Origin: a virus
DNA: 64,000 nt
Direction: 5' to 3' (one strand)
IMG/VR virus record: IMGVR_UViG_3300046804_000544
Span: 62,001 to 126,000 of that record
Part shown: piece after piece, positions 46,809-56,922 of the stretch
Layout: each line of letters opens with the position of its first letter
Position numbering within the stretch: position 1 is the first letter of the stretch
Translations under genes and position numbers: made by a program
The notes under the pieces: model-generated
What the model was told of the DNA's origin: nothing
Database searches by the model: none
What the model saw: the letters and a program-made list of their open reading frames with translations, nothing else

Positions 46809-47977
46809 TGTACAAATACGATGAAATTAAAACAGTGCATTTAGAAATTACAGATAACTGTAATGCTGCCTGTCCTATGTGTGCCCGCAATATTAATGGC
46901 GGACAAGAGAATCCTCAAGTGCCGGGTACAGAACTTTTTATAGATGATATTAAACGTATATTTGATCCTAATTTTATAAAACAATTAGACCGTATGTATA
47001 TGTGTGGTAACTACGGTGACCCAATTGCCGCAAGAGATACATTGGAAACTTTTGCTTACTTTAGGCAACATAACTCAACAGCTATGTTAAGTATGCATAC
47101 AAACGGCAGCGCCAAAAAACCAGAATGGTGGGCAGAGTTAGCACGTACGATAGGTCGTAAAGGATATGTGGTTTTTAGTCTAGATGGTTTAGAAGACACT
47201 AATCACCTTTATAGACAAAATACTGTATGGTCAAAGATAATGGAAAACGCACAAGCCTTTATTGATGCAGGTGGCCGAGCACGTTGGGATTATATTGTAT
47301 TTGCACATAACGAACATCAAGTAGAAGAAGCTGAGCAGTTGGCGAAATCAATGGGATTTGAAAAATTTCAGTTTAAGAAAAGTGCTAGATTTTTTTCAAA
47401 CGCTAGCGGCGTAACAAAAGAAATGCATCAGGCAGCAAATCGTAAAGGCATGGCTACTACGTTACTTCAAGCGCCAACTAATCCAAAGTATAGAAATGCA
47501 GCCTTAGAAGAATTAAGTAAAATTGCTAAATCAGAAGCACCTATTAAATTTTTACCTAGCAAACAGGAAGATTTAGAAGGTTATACCTTTCCACAAATAT
47601 TTCACAAAGACCCTGCAAAGAAAAAACCTATGGAAAAATACTGGGATGAAGTTCCTATCAAATGTAAAGTAGCAGAAGAAAAGAGCCTTTATGTTTCTGC
47701 AGAAGGTATTGTACAGCCATGTTGCTGGACTGCTGGTCAAATGTACGTTTGGTACTGGACACCTAAAGGTGGACAGATATGGAACTTAATAGATGAAGTT
47801 GGCAAAGACAATCTTAATGCTAAGTTAAACAGTTTAGAATCAATTGTTAATGGTCGTTTTATGCAAGATCTAGTTCCTAATAGTTGGATCAAATCAAGTT
47901 GCTCTGACGGCAAGCTAGCAGTATGTGCAAAAACATGCGGTACTAAGCATGATGCATTTGCGGAGCAATTTAAGTGA
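46808..47977 (+). CDS. Radical SAM protein 1 with SPASM-like C-terminus
   Basis: 389 residues. The CxxxCxxC motif for the 4Fe-4S/SAM cluster is at 18, 22 and 25 (NCNAACPMC). Supporting text includes MYMCGNYGDPIAA, equivalent to the GGEP SAM-binding region, and VVFSLDGLEDTNHLYR. A C-terminal cysteine set at about 286, 305, 306, 365, 373 and 377 (EGIVQPCCW, AVCAKTCG) suggests auxiliary clusters as in SPASM enzymes, which modify peptides or other substrates. GC content appears higher than in the flanking genes. Confidence 0.8.
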   Translation: MYKYDEIKTVHLEITDNCNAACPMCARNINGGQENPQVPGTELFIDDIKRIFDPNFIKQLDRMYMCGNYGDPIAARDTLETFAYFRQHNSTAMLSMHTNGSAKKPEWWAELARTIGRKGYVVFSLDGLEDTNHLYRQNTVWSKIMENAQAFIDAGGRARWDYIVFAHNEHQVEEAEQLAKSMGFEKFQFKKSARFFSNASGVTKEMHQAANRKGMATTLLQAPTNPKYRNAALEELSKIAKSEAPIKFLPSKQEDLEGYTFPQIFHKDPAKKKPMEKYWDEVPIKCKVAEEKSLYVSAEGIVQPCCWTAGQMYVWYWTPKGGQIWNLIDEVGKDNLNAKLNSLESIVNGRFMQDLVPNSWIKSSCSDGKLAVCAKTCGTKHDAFAEQFK

Positions 47978-48960
47978 AACCAATAGCTATTGAATATGTT
48001 GATCCAAGAAGGTACGATGCAGTATACATAGATTGGACCTTAGGTAATTTTTGTAATTTTAAATGTAGTTATTGCCCAGATAATTTACATGACAATTCTC
48101 ATCCTATGGCAGATATTGAAATTGTAAAAAATTTTGTTAAGAGGGTGTTTGAACATTATACAAAAAATTTAGATAAAAAATATTTTGTTTTTAATCTCAT
48201 GGGCGGCGAGCCAACATTATGGAAAAGCATAGAACCGTTTATCATATGGGTAAAGCAGTACAGTCAAGATTTAGGAATAGTAAGTTATATTGAAATTTTA
48301 ACTAATGCTAGTAGAACTTTACGTTGGTGGAATGACTATATTAAGTATTTTGATTTTGTAAAAATTACACATCACGCAGAATTTGCTGATCCTATACACA
48401 CAGCATCAGTGGCAGATTTAGCTATAGAAAATGGAATACATTCAACTGTGCAGGTTACAATGATACCATCTCTCTGGGATCAGTGCCTATCACATTTAGA
48501 TCAAATTAAAAAAAGCAATTATAAGTTTCAAATAGATGTGAAACCTTTGCGTGTTAATTTTGGATCTACGTTATATCCTTACACTACAGAACAGTTTGAT
48601 TTTTTTAAAAAACCTTTTAGAAAAAGTGATATTACTAAACCTTTATCTGGATCTGTTGGAATGAAAAGTAAATTTTTATTTTTAGATAAGTCCGAACAAG
48701 AAATTAGATATCAAGACTTAATTACAAATAAACAAAACAGTTGGATAGGATGGAAATGTTGGGCAGGATTAGATATATTAACAATTAGATCAGATGGATC
48801 TTTAAGATTTGGTGGTGCATGTCTTATGTCGGATACTGGTTTTTTTGATAAAAAAATTACAGATGATAATATTGTTTTCAGAACAGATCCAATTATTTGC
48901 AATCAACAATGGTGTAGCTGCGGCCCTGATATGGAGACTAGAAAATTAAATGAAAACTGA
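47974..48960 (+). CDS. Radical SAM protein 2
   Basis: 328 residues with a GTG start; GGAG lies about ten bases upstream and the start overlaps the preceding stop. Cluster cysteines are at 27, 31 and 34 (FCNFKCSYC), and the SAM-binding motif is NLMGGEPTLW near 75. A C-terminal group (WKCWAGLDILTIRSDGSLRF, GGACLM, CNQQWCSCG) may bind an auxiliary cluster. The substrate is unknown. Confidence 0.8.
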   Translation: MKPIAIEYVDPRRYDAVYIDWTLGNFCNFKCSYCPDNLHDNSHPMADIEIVKNFVKRVFEHYTKNLDKKYFVFNLMGGEPTLWKSIEPFIIWVKQYSQDLGIVSYIEILTNASRTLRWWNDYIKYFDFVKITHHAEFADPIHTASVADLAIENGIHSTVQVTMIPSLWDQCLSHLDQIKKSNYKFQIDVKPLRVNFGSTLYPYTTEQFDFFKKPFRKSDITKPLSGSVGMKSKFLFLDKSEQEIRYQDLITNKQNSWIGWKCWAGLDILTIRSDGSLRFGGACLMSDTGFFDKKITDDNIVFRTDPIICNQQWCSCGPDMETRKLNEN

Positions 48961-50113
48961 TACTATTTGTTTTGTTCCTTTTAGAGAATTGCATATTAAT
49001 CCTTATGGAAAATATAGAAATTGTTGCATACAAAAGGAAGTAATGGGTAAGATTAAACCAAATTTAGAAAATCCTAACGAGTGGTTTAAAAAAAATAAAC
49101 CAATGCAAGATCTTAGGAATGATCTTATAGTTGGTATAAAAAATAAAAATTGCGATAAGTGTTGGACATTAGAAGATAAAAACTTATCTTCTTACAGATT
49201 AAATTGGAATCAACAATACAAAAATAAAAACAATATTGATTTAGAAAGTCGAATTGAAGTACTAGATTTGCGTCTAGGAAATAAATGTAATCTACAGTGC
49301 AGAATGTGCAATTCAACTTGGAGCGACCAAATATCTAAACAGATAGAAGAATTAACTGCTCTTGGCGTAAAAAATTCTTATACTCAAATGCCTATAACAG
49401 GAGTTATTCAGCAGTCATCTGATTTTATGAATGATTTATTTTATTTTGTAAAAAACACTCCAACCTTAAAAGAAATAAAATTAGCCGGAGGCGAGCCTTT
49501 TGTAATGGACGAAGTAGAAGAATTTTTAGCTAAATTAGTTGAAAATAAAATTACAAATTTAGAATTAAGTTTATTAACAAACGTTACTGTAGTAAAAGAT
49601 AGAATAGTTGAAATTTTAGAAAAATTTTCAAGTACACATATACAATGTAGTATAGATGGTATAGGAGAATTGTTAGAGTATCAACGTTTTCCTAGTAAAT
49701 GGTCAGTGATAGAAAGAAACTTTATTAAATTATATAACTCTTTGTTAACAGTTAATTTAACTCCGTGTTGGAGTAATTTAAACATTTTATCTGTAGCAGA
49801 TTTTTTAGAATGGACTAACCAATTTCCAAAAAGTCATGTAGCGTATAACGAAGTTACAACTCCTACTTATTTAGATTGGAAATTAGTACCGTTGGCTGCT
49901 AGAAAAAATACAATTAACAAATTATCTTTAATTACTATGCATTCTAAAGTACACAAAGATTATTCAAAATTTATCCAACAATTCTCTTCAGAAGCTAGAA
50001 CTTTTACTGATGAAGAATTAATCAAATATGCTGATGCAATTGAATCTTGGGACTTAATTTCTAAAATTAAATATAAAGATTTATATTCTTGGAACGAACA
50101 GATACTTAAATAA
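48950..50113 (+). CDS. Radical SAM protein 3, N-terminal twitch-like type
   Basis: 387 residues. Cysteine groups precede the core: C7, C25-C26 (YRNCCIQ) and C68/C71 (NCDKC), forming a twitch-like auxiliary region. The core CxxxCxxC is at 113, 117 and 120 (NKCNLQCRMC), with LAGGEP at 179-183. This 'N-terminal auxiliary domain then radical SAM core' order recurs in three other genes here and resembles the family NCBI calls twitch-domain-containing radical SAM proteins (from memory). The start overlaps the preceding gene by 11 bases. Confidence 0.8.
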   Translation: MKTDTICFVPFRELHINPYGKYRNCCIQKEVMGKIKPNLENPNEWFKKNKPMQDLRNDLIVGIKNKNCDKCWTLEDKNLSSYRLNWNQQYKNKNNIDLESRIEVLDLRLGNKCNLQCRMCNSTWSDQISKQIEELTALGVKNSYTQMPITGVIQQSSDFMNDLFYFVKNTPTLKEIKLAGGEPFVMDEVEEFLAKLVENKITNLELSLLTNVTVVKDRIVEILEKFSSTHIQCSIDGIGELLEYQRFPSKWSVIERNFIKLYNSLLTVNLTPCWSNLNILSVADFLEWTNQFPKSHVAYNEVTTPTYLDWKLVPLAARKNTINKLSLITMHSKVHKDYSKFIQQFSSEARTFTDEELIKYADAIESWDLISKIKYKDLYSWNEQILK

Positions 50114-50116
50114 AAC

Positions 50117-51520
50117 ATGAAAGAAAAATACCCTAGTAAGACTTTTTGCATATTGCCGTGGATCCATCTGAGTACTAGGCCGGATGGTAGTATGCGTGTA
50201 TGTTGTACAGCTAATGCCAGCGGCGTAGGCCCAACTAATGACAAAAAATTAGGCGGAGCTCAAGTAGGAGTTATCAAAGACGAAACAGGTCTTCCTAGCA
50301 ATTTGAATATAATGGATTTTCAAACTGCATGGAATAGTACCTACATGAAAAATGTCCGCAAACAAATGTTAGCGGGAGAACAGCCTCCTAGTTGTTTAAA
50401 GTGCTATAAGGAAGAAGCCGCAGGTCATAACAGTAAGCGTATGTGGGAAACAGAGTATTGGAGTCAACGGGTTAGTATTGACAATTTATTAGCTAATACA
50501 AAAGAAGATGGCAGCGTTCCACCTGAGCTAACTTACATTGATTTACGTTTTGGTACTAAGTGCCAGCTAGGATGTGTCATGTGTAGTCCGCATGACAGCA
50601 GCGGTTGGATTAAAGACTGGCAAAAGATTTTTCCTACTATTGAAAATCCGCACGTTAGAAAAATTTGGGACTGGGAAAACAAAGGCAGCAATAATGGAAG
50701 CAGTTATAATTGGCATAAAAATAATCCAGAATTTTGGAAACAGTTTTATGAACAGATTCCTCACATGCAACAAGTTTATTTTGCTGGAGGCGAACCTTTA
50801 ATTATTGACGAACATTACGAAATATTAGAAGAAATTATTCGTCAAGGTCGTGCAGCAGATATTGAAATACGCTATAATAGTAATGGTGTAGAGTGGCGTG
50901 ATGATCTATTTGAGTTATGGAGTCATTTTAAATTAGTGCGTTTTCATTATAGCGTTGACAGCATAGGGCCTATGAATGAGTATATTCGTTATCCTAGCAA
51001 ATGGGAACGTACACAAGAAGTATTTAGAATACTAGATGAGCAAACAACAGACAACGTTGAAGTTACTATTGCCTGTGCAGTACAGGCATTAAATATCTAT
51101 TATATTCCAGATTTCTTAAAATGGAAATTACAGCAGAATTTTAAGAAAGTAAACATGTGGCCCTTAGGTGCAGGCGGTATAAATTATCACTTTGTCTACT
51201 GGCCTGCGTTTTTAAACGTCAAAGTTTTACCACAATGGTTTAAAGACGAATGTGAACGTAAGTATGAAGAATTTATTCCGTGGTTTGAAGAAAACTGGGA
51301 ATTGTGCCTTGCTGAAAAAGACCGAGGTACTGTTAGTAAAGAAAAATGGTTAGCTAACGGTTATGGTATAAAGAGACTGCGGGGAATGATTAGTTTTATG
51401 AAATCTGAAGACTGGAGTAACAGATTACCAGAAATGAAAGAATATTTAGAAAAAATAGATGCTCATAGGGGTATTAGTTTTTATCAAATATTCCCCGAAA
51501 TGAAAGAAATATTTGATTAA
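50117..51520 (+). CDS. Radical SAM protein 4, N-terminal twitch-like type
   Basis: 467 residues, the largest of its type here. Cysteines at 11, 29-30 (MRVCC) and 93/96 (PSCLKCYKEEAAG) precede the core CQLGCVMC at 149, 153 and 156; GGEP is at 224-227. The segment RKQMLAGEQPPSCLKCYKEE is nearly shared with radical SAM protein 5. Its base composition seems less AT-rich than that of neighbours 3 and 5. Confidence 0.8.
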   Translation: MKEKYPSKTFCILPWIHLSTRPDGSMRVCCTANASGVGPTNDKKLGGAQVGVIKDETGLPSNLNIMDFQTAWNSTYMKNVRKQMLAGEQPPSCLKCYKEEAAGHNSKRMWETEYWSQRVSIDNLLANTKEDGSVPPELTYIDLRFGTKCQLGCVMCSPHDSSGWIKDWQKIFPTIENPHVRKIWDWENKGSNNGSSYNWHKNNPEFWKQFYEQIPHMQQVYFAGGEPLIIDEHYEILEEIIRQGRAADIEIRYNSNGVEWRDDLFELWSHFKLVRFHYSVDSIGPMNEYIRYPSKWERTQEVFRILDEQTTDNVEVTIACAVQALNIYYIPDFLKWKLQQNFKKVNMWPLGAGGINYHFVYWPAFLNVKVLPQWFKDECERKYEEFIPWFEENWELCLAEKDRGTVSKEKWLANGYGIKRLRGMISFMKSEDWSNRLPEMKEYLEKIDAHRGISFYQIFPEMKEIFD

Positions 51521-51533
51521 GGAGCAACAATTT

Positions 51534-52544
51534 ATGTACGAATCATTGCACGGAGAACCTATTGTATTAAAATCAATACAACGAGAAACTAAAGAAATTA
51601 ATTCAAGATGGCAAAAAGATAATCCCTACGATGAACCACACGAGGGCTTTATGATGCACCTTAGAGATCCTCATGTTGTACAAAATATTGCAGAGCATTT
51701 AGAACCTGCAAAAATGTTTGTTGAAGACGAACTATCTTTTACTAGAGATGAGTTAAAATGGCTATATGGTTTTGCATTCAGTGAATGTTTAAATGTAAGA
51801 CACAATGCAAATGGAACAATTTTTATGTCAGGAAACTTACATAAAATTGTTGAAAAATTCATTAACAAGCTATCTAAAATTCTTCCAGGCTGTGAAAATA
51901 GCCCAAGTGTTGCTGGAAATTTTTTAATAACACCAAGTCAATACGGATTACACACTGACAGTACTCGAGAAAGTGACTGGGTGAATAGCCTTAGCAAAAT
52001 TCCTCTAGGTGATAGTAGACGAAAATATGTACCCTGGAGAAATATACTTATTCCTATGTGGATTGGTGGATCTCCTGACACTGTTAGTCACGCAGTATTT
52101 TTTGATCAGCGGCACATTGATTTTGCTCATGTGTACCTCCATGGAAGACCATATGACAAAGATCCTGCAACCACATATCCTATTGTGTATAATCATAGTG
52201 AAATTGATTTTTACAATGAACAGGGAAAGTTAATTTCTCGAGAAGACAACAATCAACCTTACGATGTAGAACATTGGAAACAGTATTTAGAATATACACC
52301 ATATAAAAGATTAACAGGATTAACACCATCTTTAACTACAGAATGGATTCCTGGTAAACCTTTTGTGTTTGATGCATTTCAATTGCATGCCACTAATAGA
52401 GGAACTAATGTTCTTTACGGTTATAAACATGTTCAAATTGATAAACAAGGAATAGAAACTGGAGTTTCAAAAATAGTATTAGAAAGAGATACTTGGGCAT
52501 TAAAAATGGGACTTTTACTAACATTCTTACGCGAGGTAAAATGA
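51534..52544 (+). CDS. Probable 2-oxoglutarate/Fe(II) oxygenase-like protein
   Basis: 336 residues from the ATG at 51534, chosen because AAGGAG lies 10-15 bases upstream. YGLHTDSTRES gives an HxD at 140/142, and FQLHATNRG gives a distal His at 285 with Arg at 289, the facial triad spacing of cupin-type 2-oxoglutarate oxygenases. Between them are beta-rich segments (NILIPMWIGG). Such enzymes hydroxylate or desaturate peptides, sugars or small molecules. It stands between two paralogous radical SAM genes and overlaps the next start by four bases. Confidence 0.6.
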   Translation: MYESLHGEPIVLKSIQRETKEINSRWQKDNPYDEPHEGFMMHLRDPHVVQNIAEHLEPAKMFVEDELSFTRDELKWLYGFAFSECLNVRHNANGTIFMSGNLHKIVEKFINKLSKILPGCENSPSVAGNFLITPSQYGLHTDSTRESDWVNSLSKIPLGDSRRKYVPWRNILIPMWIGGSPDTVSHAVFFDQRHIDFAHVYLHGRPYDKDPATTYPIVYNHSEIDFYNEQGKLISREDNNQPYDVEHWKQYLEYTPYKRLTGLTPSLTTEWIPGKPFVFDAFQLHATNRGTNVLYGYKHVQIDKQGIETGVSKIVLERDTWALKMGLLLTFLREVK

Positions 52545-53752
52545 AAACAAAAACTTTTTGTGTAATGCCTTGGAATAGTATTGCTACTAATGCATCGGGT
52601 GTTTATAGAGTTTGTTGTAATAGTACCCCGGGAAAAAATACAATCAATAATGAAAATGGCGTTCCGATGAAAATTTTTCAATACACGCCAACAGAAATTT
52701 GGAATAGCTCTACTTATACAAAAATAAGAGAACAGATGTTAGCAGGCGAACAACCTGAAATGTGTGAACGATGTTTTAAAGAAGAAGCTTCAGGTATCGA
52801 TAGTGCTAGAATAAATTGGAATAAACGTTGGTACAAAGAAGACCGAGAGTATGCTGTAGAAGAAACCCCCAATATTCAATATGTTGATTTAAGATTAGGA
52901 AATCTCTGTAATCTAAAGTGTAGAATGTGTAACCCTTATAGTAGTAATCAATGGGTAGAAGAATGGAATGCTGTAGTAGATAAAGCTGAATTAGTTCCAA
53001 ATTTTCCAATTAGCAATGAAGAAGCTACCAGATTGTCAAAATTAGATTGGCCAAAGAATGAAAAAACTTGGGATAGCTTAATAGAAATTGCAGACACAAT
53101 TGAAGAAATATACCTAACAGGCGGAGAGCCAACGTTAGCAATAGAGCAGTATAAGCTATTTGACCTTTTAATTGAAAAACAATTATCTAAAAAAATTAAA
53201 TTAAAATACAATACAAATTTAACTAATATTCCTAAAAAAATGATCGAATATTGGAATAATTTTAAACGTATACAAATAAATGCTAGTATTGATGCATTTA
53301 AAGATTTAAATCGTTACATAAGGTATCCTACAGCTTGGTCTAGCGTTGAAAAAAATATGGATCAATTTTCTAATATGCAAAATGTAGAAGTGCAATTACA
53401 TTGCACAGTTCAAACCTATAACATATTAAATCTACATGAATTATTTGAATGGATGAAAAAATACCCGACAGTTAAATTATATTTAAACATATTGAATCAT
53501 CCTCGATCTATGAATATACGTGTATTACCAGAAGAACTTAAAGAACTAGCAGAAAAAAGATTGCAGCCATATTTACATCTTCCAAAAGTCCAGCAAACAA
53601 TAAAATACATGAATGATAAAAACGAAAGTGAATACTTAAAAGAATTCTTTGATTATACAATTACATTAGATGAAATGCGTAATCAAGACTTTTTTAATCT
53701 AGTTCCAGAGTTTAGGAAATTTTTTATCTCAACGTACCACACAACTGAATAA
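52541..53752 (+). CDS. Radical SAM protein 5, N-terminal twitch-like type
   Basis: 403 residues from the ATG at 52541 (overlapping TGA). Cysteines 7, 25-26 (YRVCC) and 75/78 (EMCERC) form the N-terminal set; the core cysteines are 123, 127 and 130 (NLCNLKCRMC), followed by YLTGGEPTLA. REQMLAGEQPEMCERCFKEE is nearly shared with protein 4, so the two are recent paralogues despite the oxygenase gene between them. Confidence 0.8.
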   Translation: MKTKTFCVMPWNSIATNASGVYRVCCNSTPGKNTINNENGVPMKIFQYTPTEIWNSSTYTKIREQMLAGEQPEMCERCFKEEASGIDSARINWNKRWYKEDREYAVEETPNIQYVDLRLGNLCNLKCRMCNPYSSNQWVEEWNAVVDKAELVPNFPISNEEATRLSKLDWPKNEKTWDSLIEIADTIEEIYLTGGEPTLAIEQYKLFDLLIEKQLSKKIKLKYNTNLTNIPKKMIEYWNNFKRIQINASIDAFKDLNRYIRYPTAWSSVEKNMDQFSNMQNVEVQLHCTVQTYNILNLHELFEWMKKYPTVKLYLNILNHPRSMNIRVLPEELKELAEKRLQPYLHLPKVQQTIKYMNDKNESEYLKEFFDYTITLDEMRNQDFFNLVPEFRKFFISTYHTTE

Positions 53753-53756
53753 TTTT

Positions 53757-54986
53757 ATGAAACATATTGTCTGTAGTAAAATGTGGACGGATATTAATCT
53801 TAATATACCTACTAAAGAAATCAAAAATTGTTGTAAGAGACAATCTACTAAGTTATCAGTAAACGAACTTAAATTTTTAGGAAAAGACAGTTTTACAAAA
53901 AATCAAATGATTGTTGACGATAAAAAATTTATGGTTGACAATAATCAACTACCTGGAGCATGTTATGGTTGTAAAATGACATGGCCTAATTCTCTTTGGA
54001 AAGTTTGGAATGTATGGAAAGATAAAGACTGGACAGCAGACCAATTGGAAAATCTTAAAAGTCAAGATCATGTCCATCAAATTGAAATTATGTTAGGAAT
54101 TACCTGTAATCAGTCCTGTATGTATTGTACAGAGTTTGTTAGTAGTATGTGGGCGGACATAAAAGGTATTCCAATTACAACTGATACGGAATGGGAAGAT
54201 CAAGCATTAGCAAATTTATACGAATACATCGAATCTGAAAGATATAATGATAAAAATTATATAATGTATAATTTTTTAGGTGGAGAACCATTTTTAGAAT
54301 TGAGAATTTTTGAAGTAGTAGAAAAATTAATTGCAATTCATAGGTTTAAATCTATTCCTAATAAAAAAATTATTATACACATGACTACTAATTTAAACAT
54401 CAAGAGTAAAACTCTTGACCGTTATTTAGAAATAGTAGAAAAAAATCTAGATATAGAATGGGGTATAAGTGCTAGCCTTGATTCTATTGGCCGGCAAGGT
54501 GAAGAAATAAGAGACGGATTAATTTTTTCTAGATTTGAAGAAAATTTAGAAAAGATTTATGCTTCTAATAAATTCCGTCATGTCTCTATATTACCGTCAG
54601 TTAGTGCATTAAGTATTCCAAATAAAGCTGATTTAATTAATTGGTTTTTAAATCTAACTAAAAAGTATAGAAATTTATCCAATTTTGGTCATACTTTTAA
54701 TATTGGACAAAATATAGTTACATGGCCCGATGCAATGCATCCGGGGATATTGACTGACAATTATAAAACAGAAATAGATAAGTGCATTCAAATAATAGAA
54801 ACATTAGATAGAAGCAACGCCGATACAAAAAAATATTTAGATCATCTAAACAATTTAAAACAGCTAATTGGAACAAAACGCCAACCAGAATATTTAAATA
54901 ATGCCAAAGAATGGTATATAAATCAAGGTAAGTTAAAAAATAAAAATTACTTTGATATTTTTCCATTCTTGAATGAAATATTATAA
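53757..54986 (+). CDS. Radical SAM protein 6, N-terminal twitch-like type
   Basis: 409 residues. It has the same layout: C6, C25-C26 (IKNCCKR), C69/C72 (ACYGC), core C117, C121 and C124 (ITCNQSCMYC), and NFLGGEPFLE. It is more divergent from proteins 3-5 than 4 and 5 are from each other. Strongly AT-rich. The stop overlaps the next start (TAATG). Confidence 0.8.
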   Translation: MKHIVCSKMWTDINLNIPTKEIKNCCKRQSTKLSVNELKFLGKDSFTKNQMIVDDKKFMVDNNQLPGACYGCKMTWPNSLWKVWNVWKDKDWTADQLENLKSQDHVHQIEIMLGITCNQSCMYCTEFVSSMWADIKGIPITTDTEWEDQALANLYEYIESERYNDKNYIMYNFLGGEPFLELRIFEVVEKLIAIHRFKSIPNKKIIIHMTTNLNIKSKTLDRYLEIVEKNLDIEWGISASLDSIGRQGEEIRDGLIFSRFEENLEKIYASNKFRHVSILPSVSALSIPNKADLINWFLNLTKKYRNLSNFGHTFNIGQNIVTWPDAMHPGILTDNYKTEIDKCIQIIETLDRSNADTKKYLDHLNNLKQLIGTKRQPEYLNNAKEWYINQGKLKNKNYFDIFPFLNEIL

Positions 54987-56383
54987 TGAATAATTTGTCT
55001 ATTAATTTTGTTACGCCAAAAGATCAAAGAAGAGAAAAGTTATTATTTGTTTTTTGGAATGATTATTTTTGTAAAAAACAAAAATATTCTTACGATTTTT
55101 CCTATGCTAATGACCTAATGCATATGACTCAGATGATAGCAAACAGTATGCTATATCATAATTATGATAGAATATTGTGCTATAACTTAGAAGAAGCATT
55201 AGAATTGGCGGCTGCTTCAAATTTTAAAAATGTTGTAGTACATAGTCCTGGATCTATTATAAACAAAAACCATAATAATTTTGTGCTAGATTACATTAAA
55301 AATAAAGATTATTTTATTGCAGGGCATATTTTAGACGGACGCCCTAAAAACAAATACCTACATCTTCACGAGCAGTGTTTTGTAGTAAATTTAGATCATT
55401 TTAATAATTTTGATCATAAACTTGATTTTACCTGTAATCAAGAAAAAACATTTCAAGATTATTATAGAAGTACAGAAAATTTTCACGATGATTATACACC
55501 TTTATGGGTTAAAGGATTGAATACAACACTAACAACAAAAAATTATGACTGGTCAGCGTCTTGGTTAGATTATGGATTAAAAACAAATACACTGTATATG
55601 TTTATTGAAGGCATTAGGGGAAATAAATTTCATATGTATCCTGAAACTCCTAAACATAGAGAAACGTGGTATGGAAGTATTAACGAAGAAAATCAACTAA
55701 GCAGAATACTAGATTCTGCATGTAAAATTGACACGCAGCAACACATTTTTAATAACGAAAATTTTTCAAAAAGTTCTGCTTACACAGTTAAAGACAATAT
55801 TGATACTCTAATTGTTCCAGCCAGCGGATTTTTTAGTGTCCACGCATTTAAACACTTTAAACCTAAAAAAATAATTTACTATGATATTGATACTAAAACT
55901 TTAAATTTAAGAAAAATTATAAATGATCATTGGAATGCAATCACTCCTATAAGGGATATATTTGTAGATGGTATTAATCCGTTTCAAGACATTGAAATAC
56001 CTCAGATACAGCTTATTGATAACGACTGGATTAAATCTCAAGACGAAGCAGAAGTTGTTTGGAAGGAATTTCAACTTGTTGAAAAAGAATACCATTGTAT
56101 TGATATTATACACAACTATGATCAATTATTATCAATTGTGCCCGATAGTAATACGTTTATATGGTTAAACAGCATTTATACATATTCGATAAACATTTGG
56201 AACCATAGACCAAGTAAAATTTTTGAATCTTATTATAACTTTGTATATGGGTTAAAAAAGAAACAATCTAAGATTTGGGTCGATGTGAAAGAACCAACAG
56301 GTCAATACAGATGTTTTGAGGTACATGGTTATGTTCCAGATGCTGTTATGATGGGCTATGCTAACTACACTAGGTTTTTATAA
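54986..56383 (+). CDS. Unknown protein with methyltransferase-like Rossmann segment
   Basis: 465 residues. Residues about 1-240 have no recognised domain. From about 270, DTLIVPASGFFSVHAFKHFK, then IIYYDIDTKTLNLRKI and later NTFIWLNSIYTYSINIW align by eye with a segment of the 56919 gene (DCIITVSSGLLPLNLISQ, VTLVDINNNCLEF, PLVYFSNIFSYVPTLF). The order glycine loop, acidic residue after strand 2 and SNIF/LNSIY suggests a SAM-type Rossmann domain. Coupled to the next gene by TAATG. Confidence 0.5.
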   Translation: MNNLSINFVTPKDQRREKLLFVFWNDYFCKKQKYSYDFSYANDLMHMTQMIANSMLYHNYDRILCYNLEEALELAAASNFKNVVVHSPGSIINKNHNNFVLDYIKNKDYFIAGHILDGRPKNKYLHLHEQCFVVNLDHFNNFDHKLDFTCNQEKTFQDYYRSTENFHDDYTPLWVKGLNTTLTTKNYDWSASWLDYGLKTNTLYMFIEGIRGNKFHMYPETPKHRETWYGSINEENQLSRILDSACKIDTQQHIFNNENFSKSSAYTVKDNIDTLIVPASGFFSVHAFKHFKPKKIIYYDIDTKTLNLRKIINDHWNAITPIRDIFVDGINPFQDIEIPQIQLIDNDWIKSQDEAEVVWKEFQLVEKEYHCIDIIHNYDQLLSIVPDSNTFIWLNSIYTYSINIWNHRPSKIFESYYNFVYGLKKKQSKIWVDVKEPTGQYRCFEVHGYVPDAVMMGYANYTRFL

Positions 56384-56922
56384 TGATAGTTGCAGGAAAT
56401 AAAAATTACGGGATTGCTAAGGAAATTTATAAATTGTTTCCAGAAGCAATTTTTGCCAGCAGGACTACAGGATTTGATTTAACTAACAGTAAAGATCAAT
56501 CTAGATTTGCTGAATTAGTCCTTGAACATGATGTGTTTATAAATTGTAGTGCTTTATGGAAATTTAATCAAACAGTGTTATTAGATATTGTTTATAAAAA
56601 ATGTGTTGAGCATAAACACTATCCTTATATTATTTGCATAGGATCAACTACTGATAGAGTTAAAAAAGGTGGTGCATGGTTGTACAACGCAGAAAAAAAA
56701 GCCTTAAGGGATTATTGCAATACGTTAGGATTTAACGGAGTATGGGGTAAAGCTCCAAAGATAACCTATATAAGTTTTGGAAGTTTGAGCAATGTACAAG
56801 ATAAACATCCTGATAGGACCTGCTTACCTATTGATAAAACAGCTATATACATTAAGTGGTTAATCGACCAACCATCAGAAATCTGCATAAACGAAATAAG
56901 TATTGATCCTGTACAACTATGA
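56383..56922 (+). CDS. Short-chain dehydrogenase/reductase-like protein
   Basis: 179 residues, short for an SDR (about 250). The N-terminus MIVAGNKNYGIAKEIYKLF resembles the cofactor loop, with NCSAL near 54, IGSTTD giving Ser88 and YNAEKKAL giving Tyr101 and Lys105 of the SDR catalytic set. It would oxidise or reduce a hydroxyl or keto group, for example on a sugar. No substrate loop is recognisable. Overlaps the next ATG. Confidence 0.55.
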   Translation: MIVAGNKNYGIAKEIYKLFPEAIFASRTTGFDLTNSKDQSRFAELVLEHDVFINCSALWKFNQTVLLDIVYKKCVEHKHYPYIICIGSTTDRVKKGGAWLYNAEKKALRDYCNTLGFNGVWGKAPKITYISFGSLSNVQDKHPDRTCLPIDKTAIYIKWLIDQPSEICINEISIDPVQL

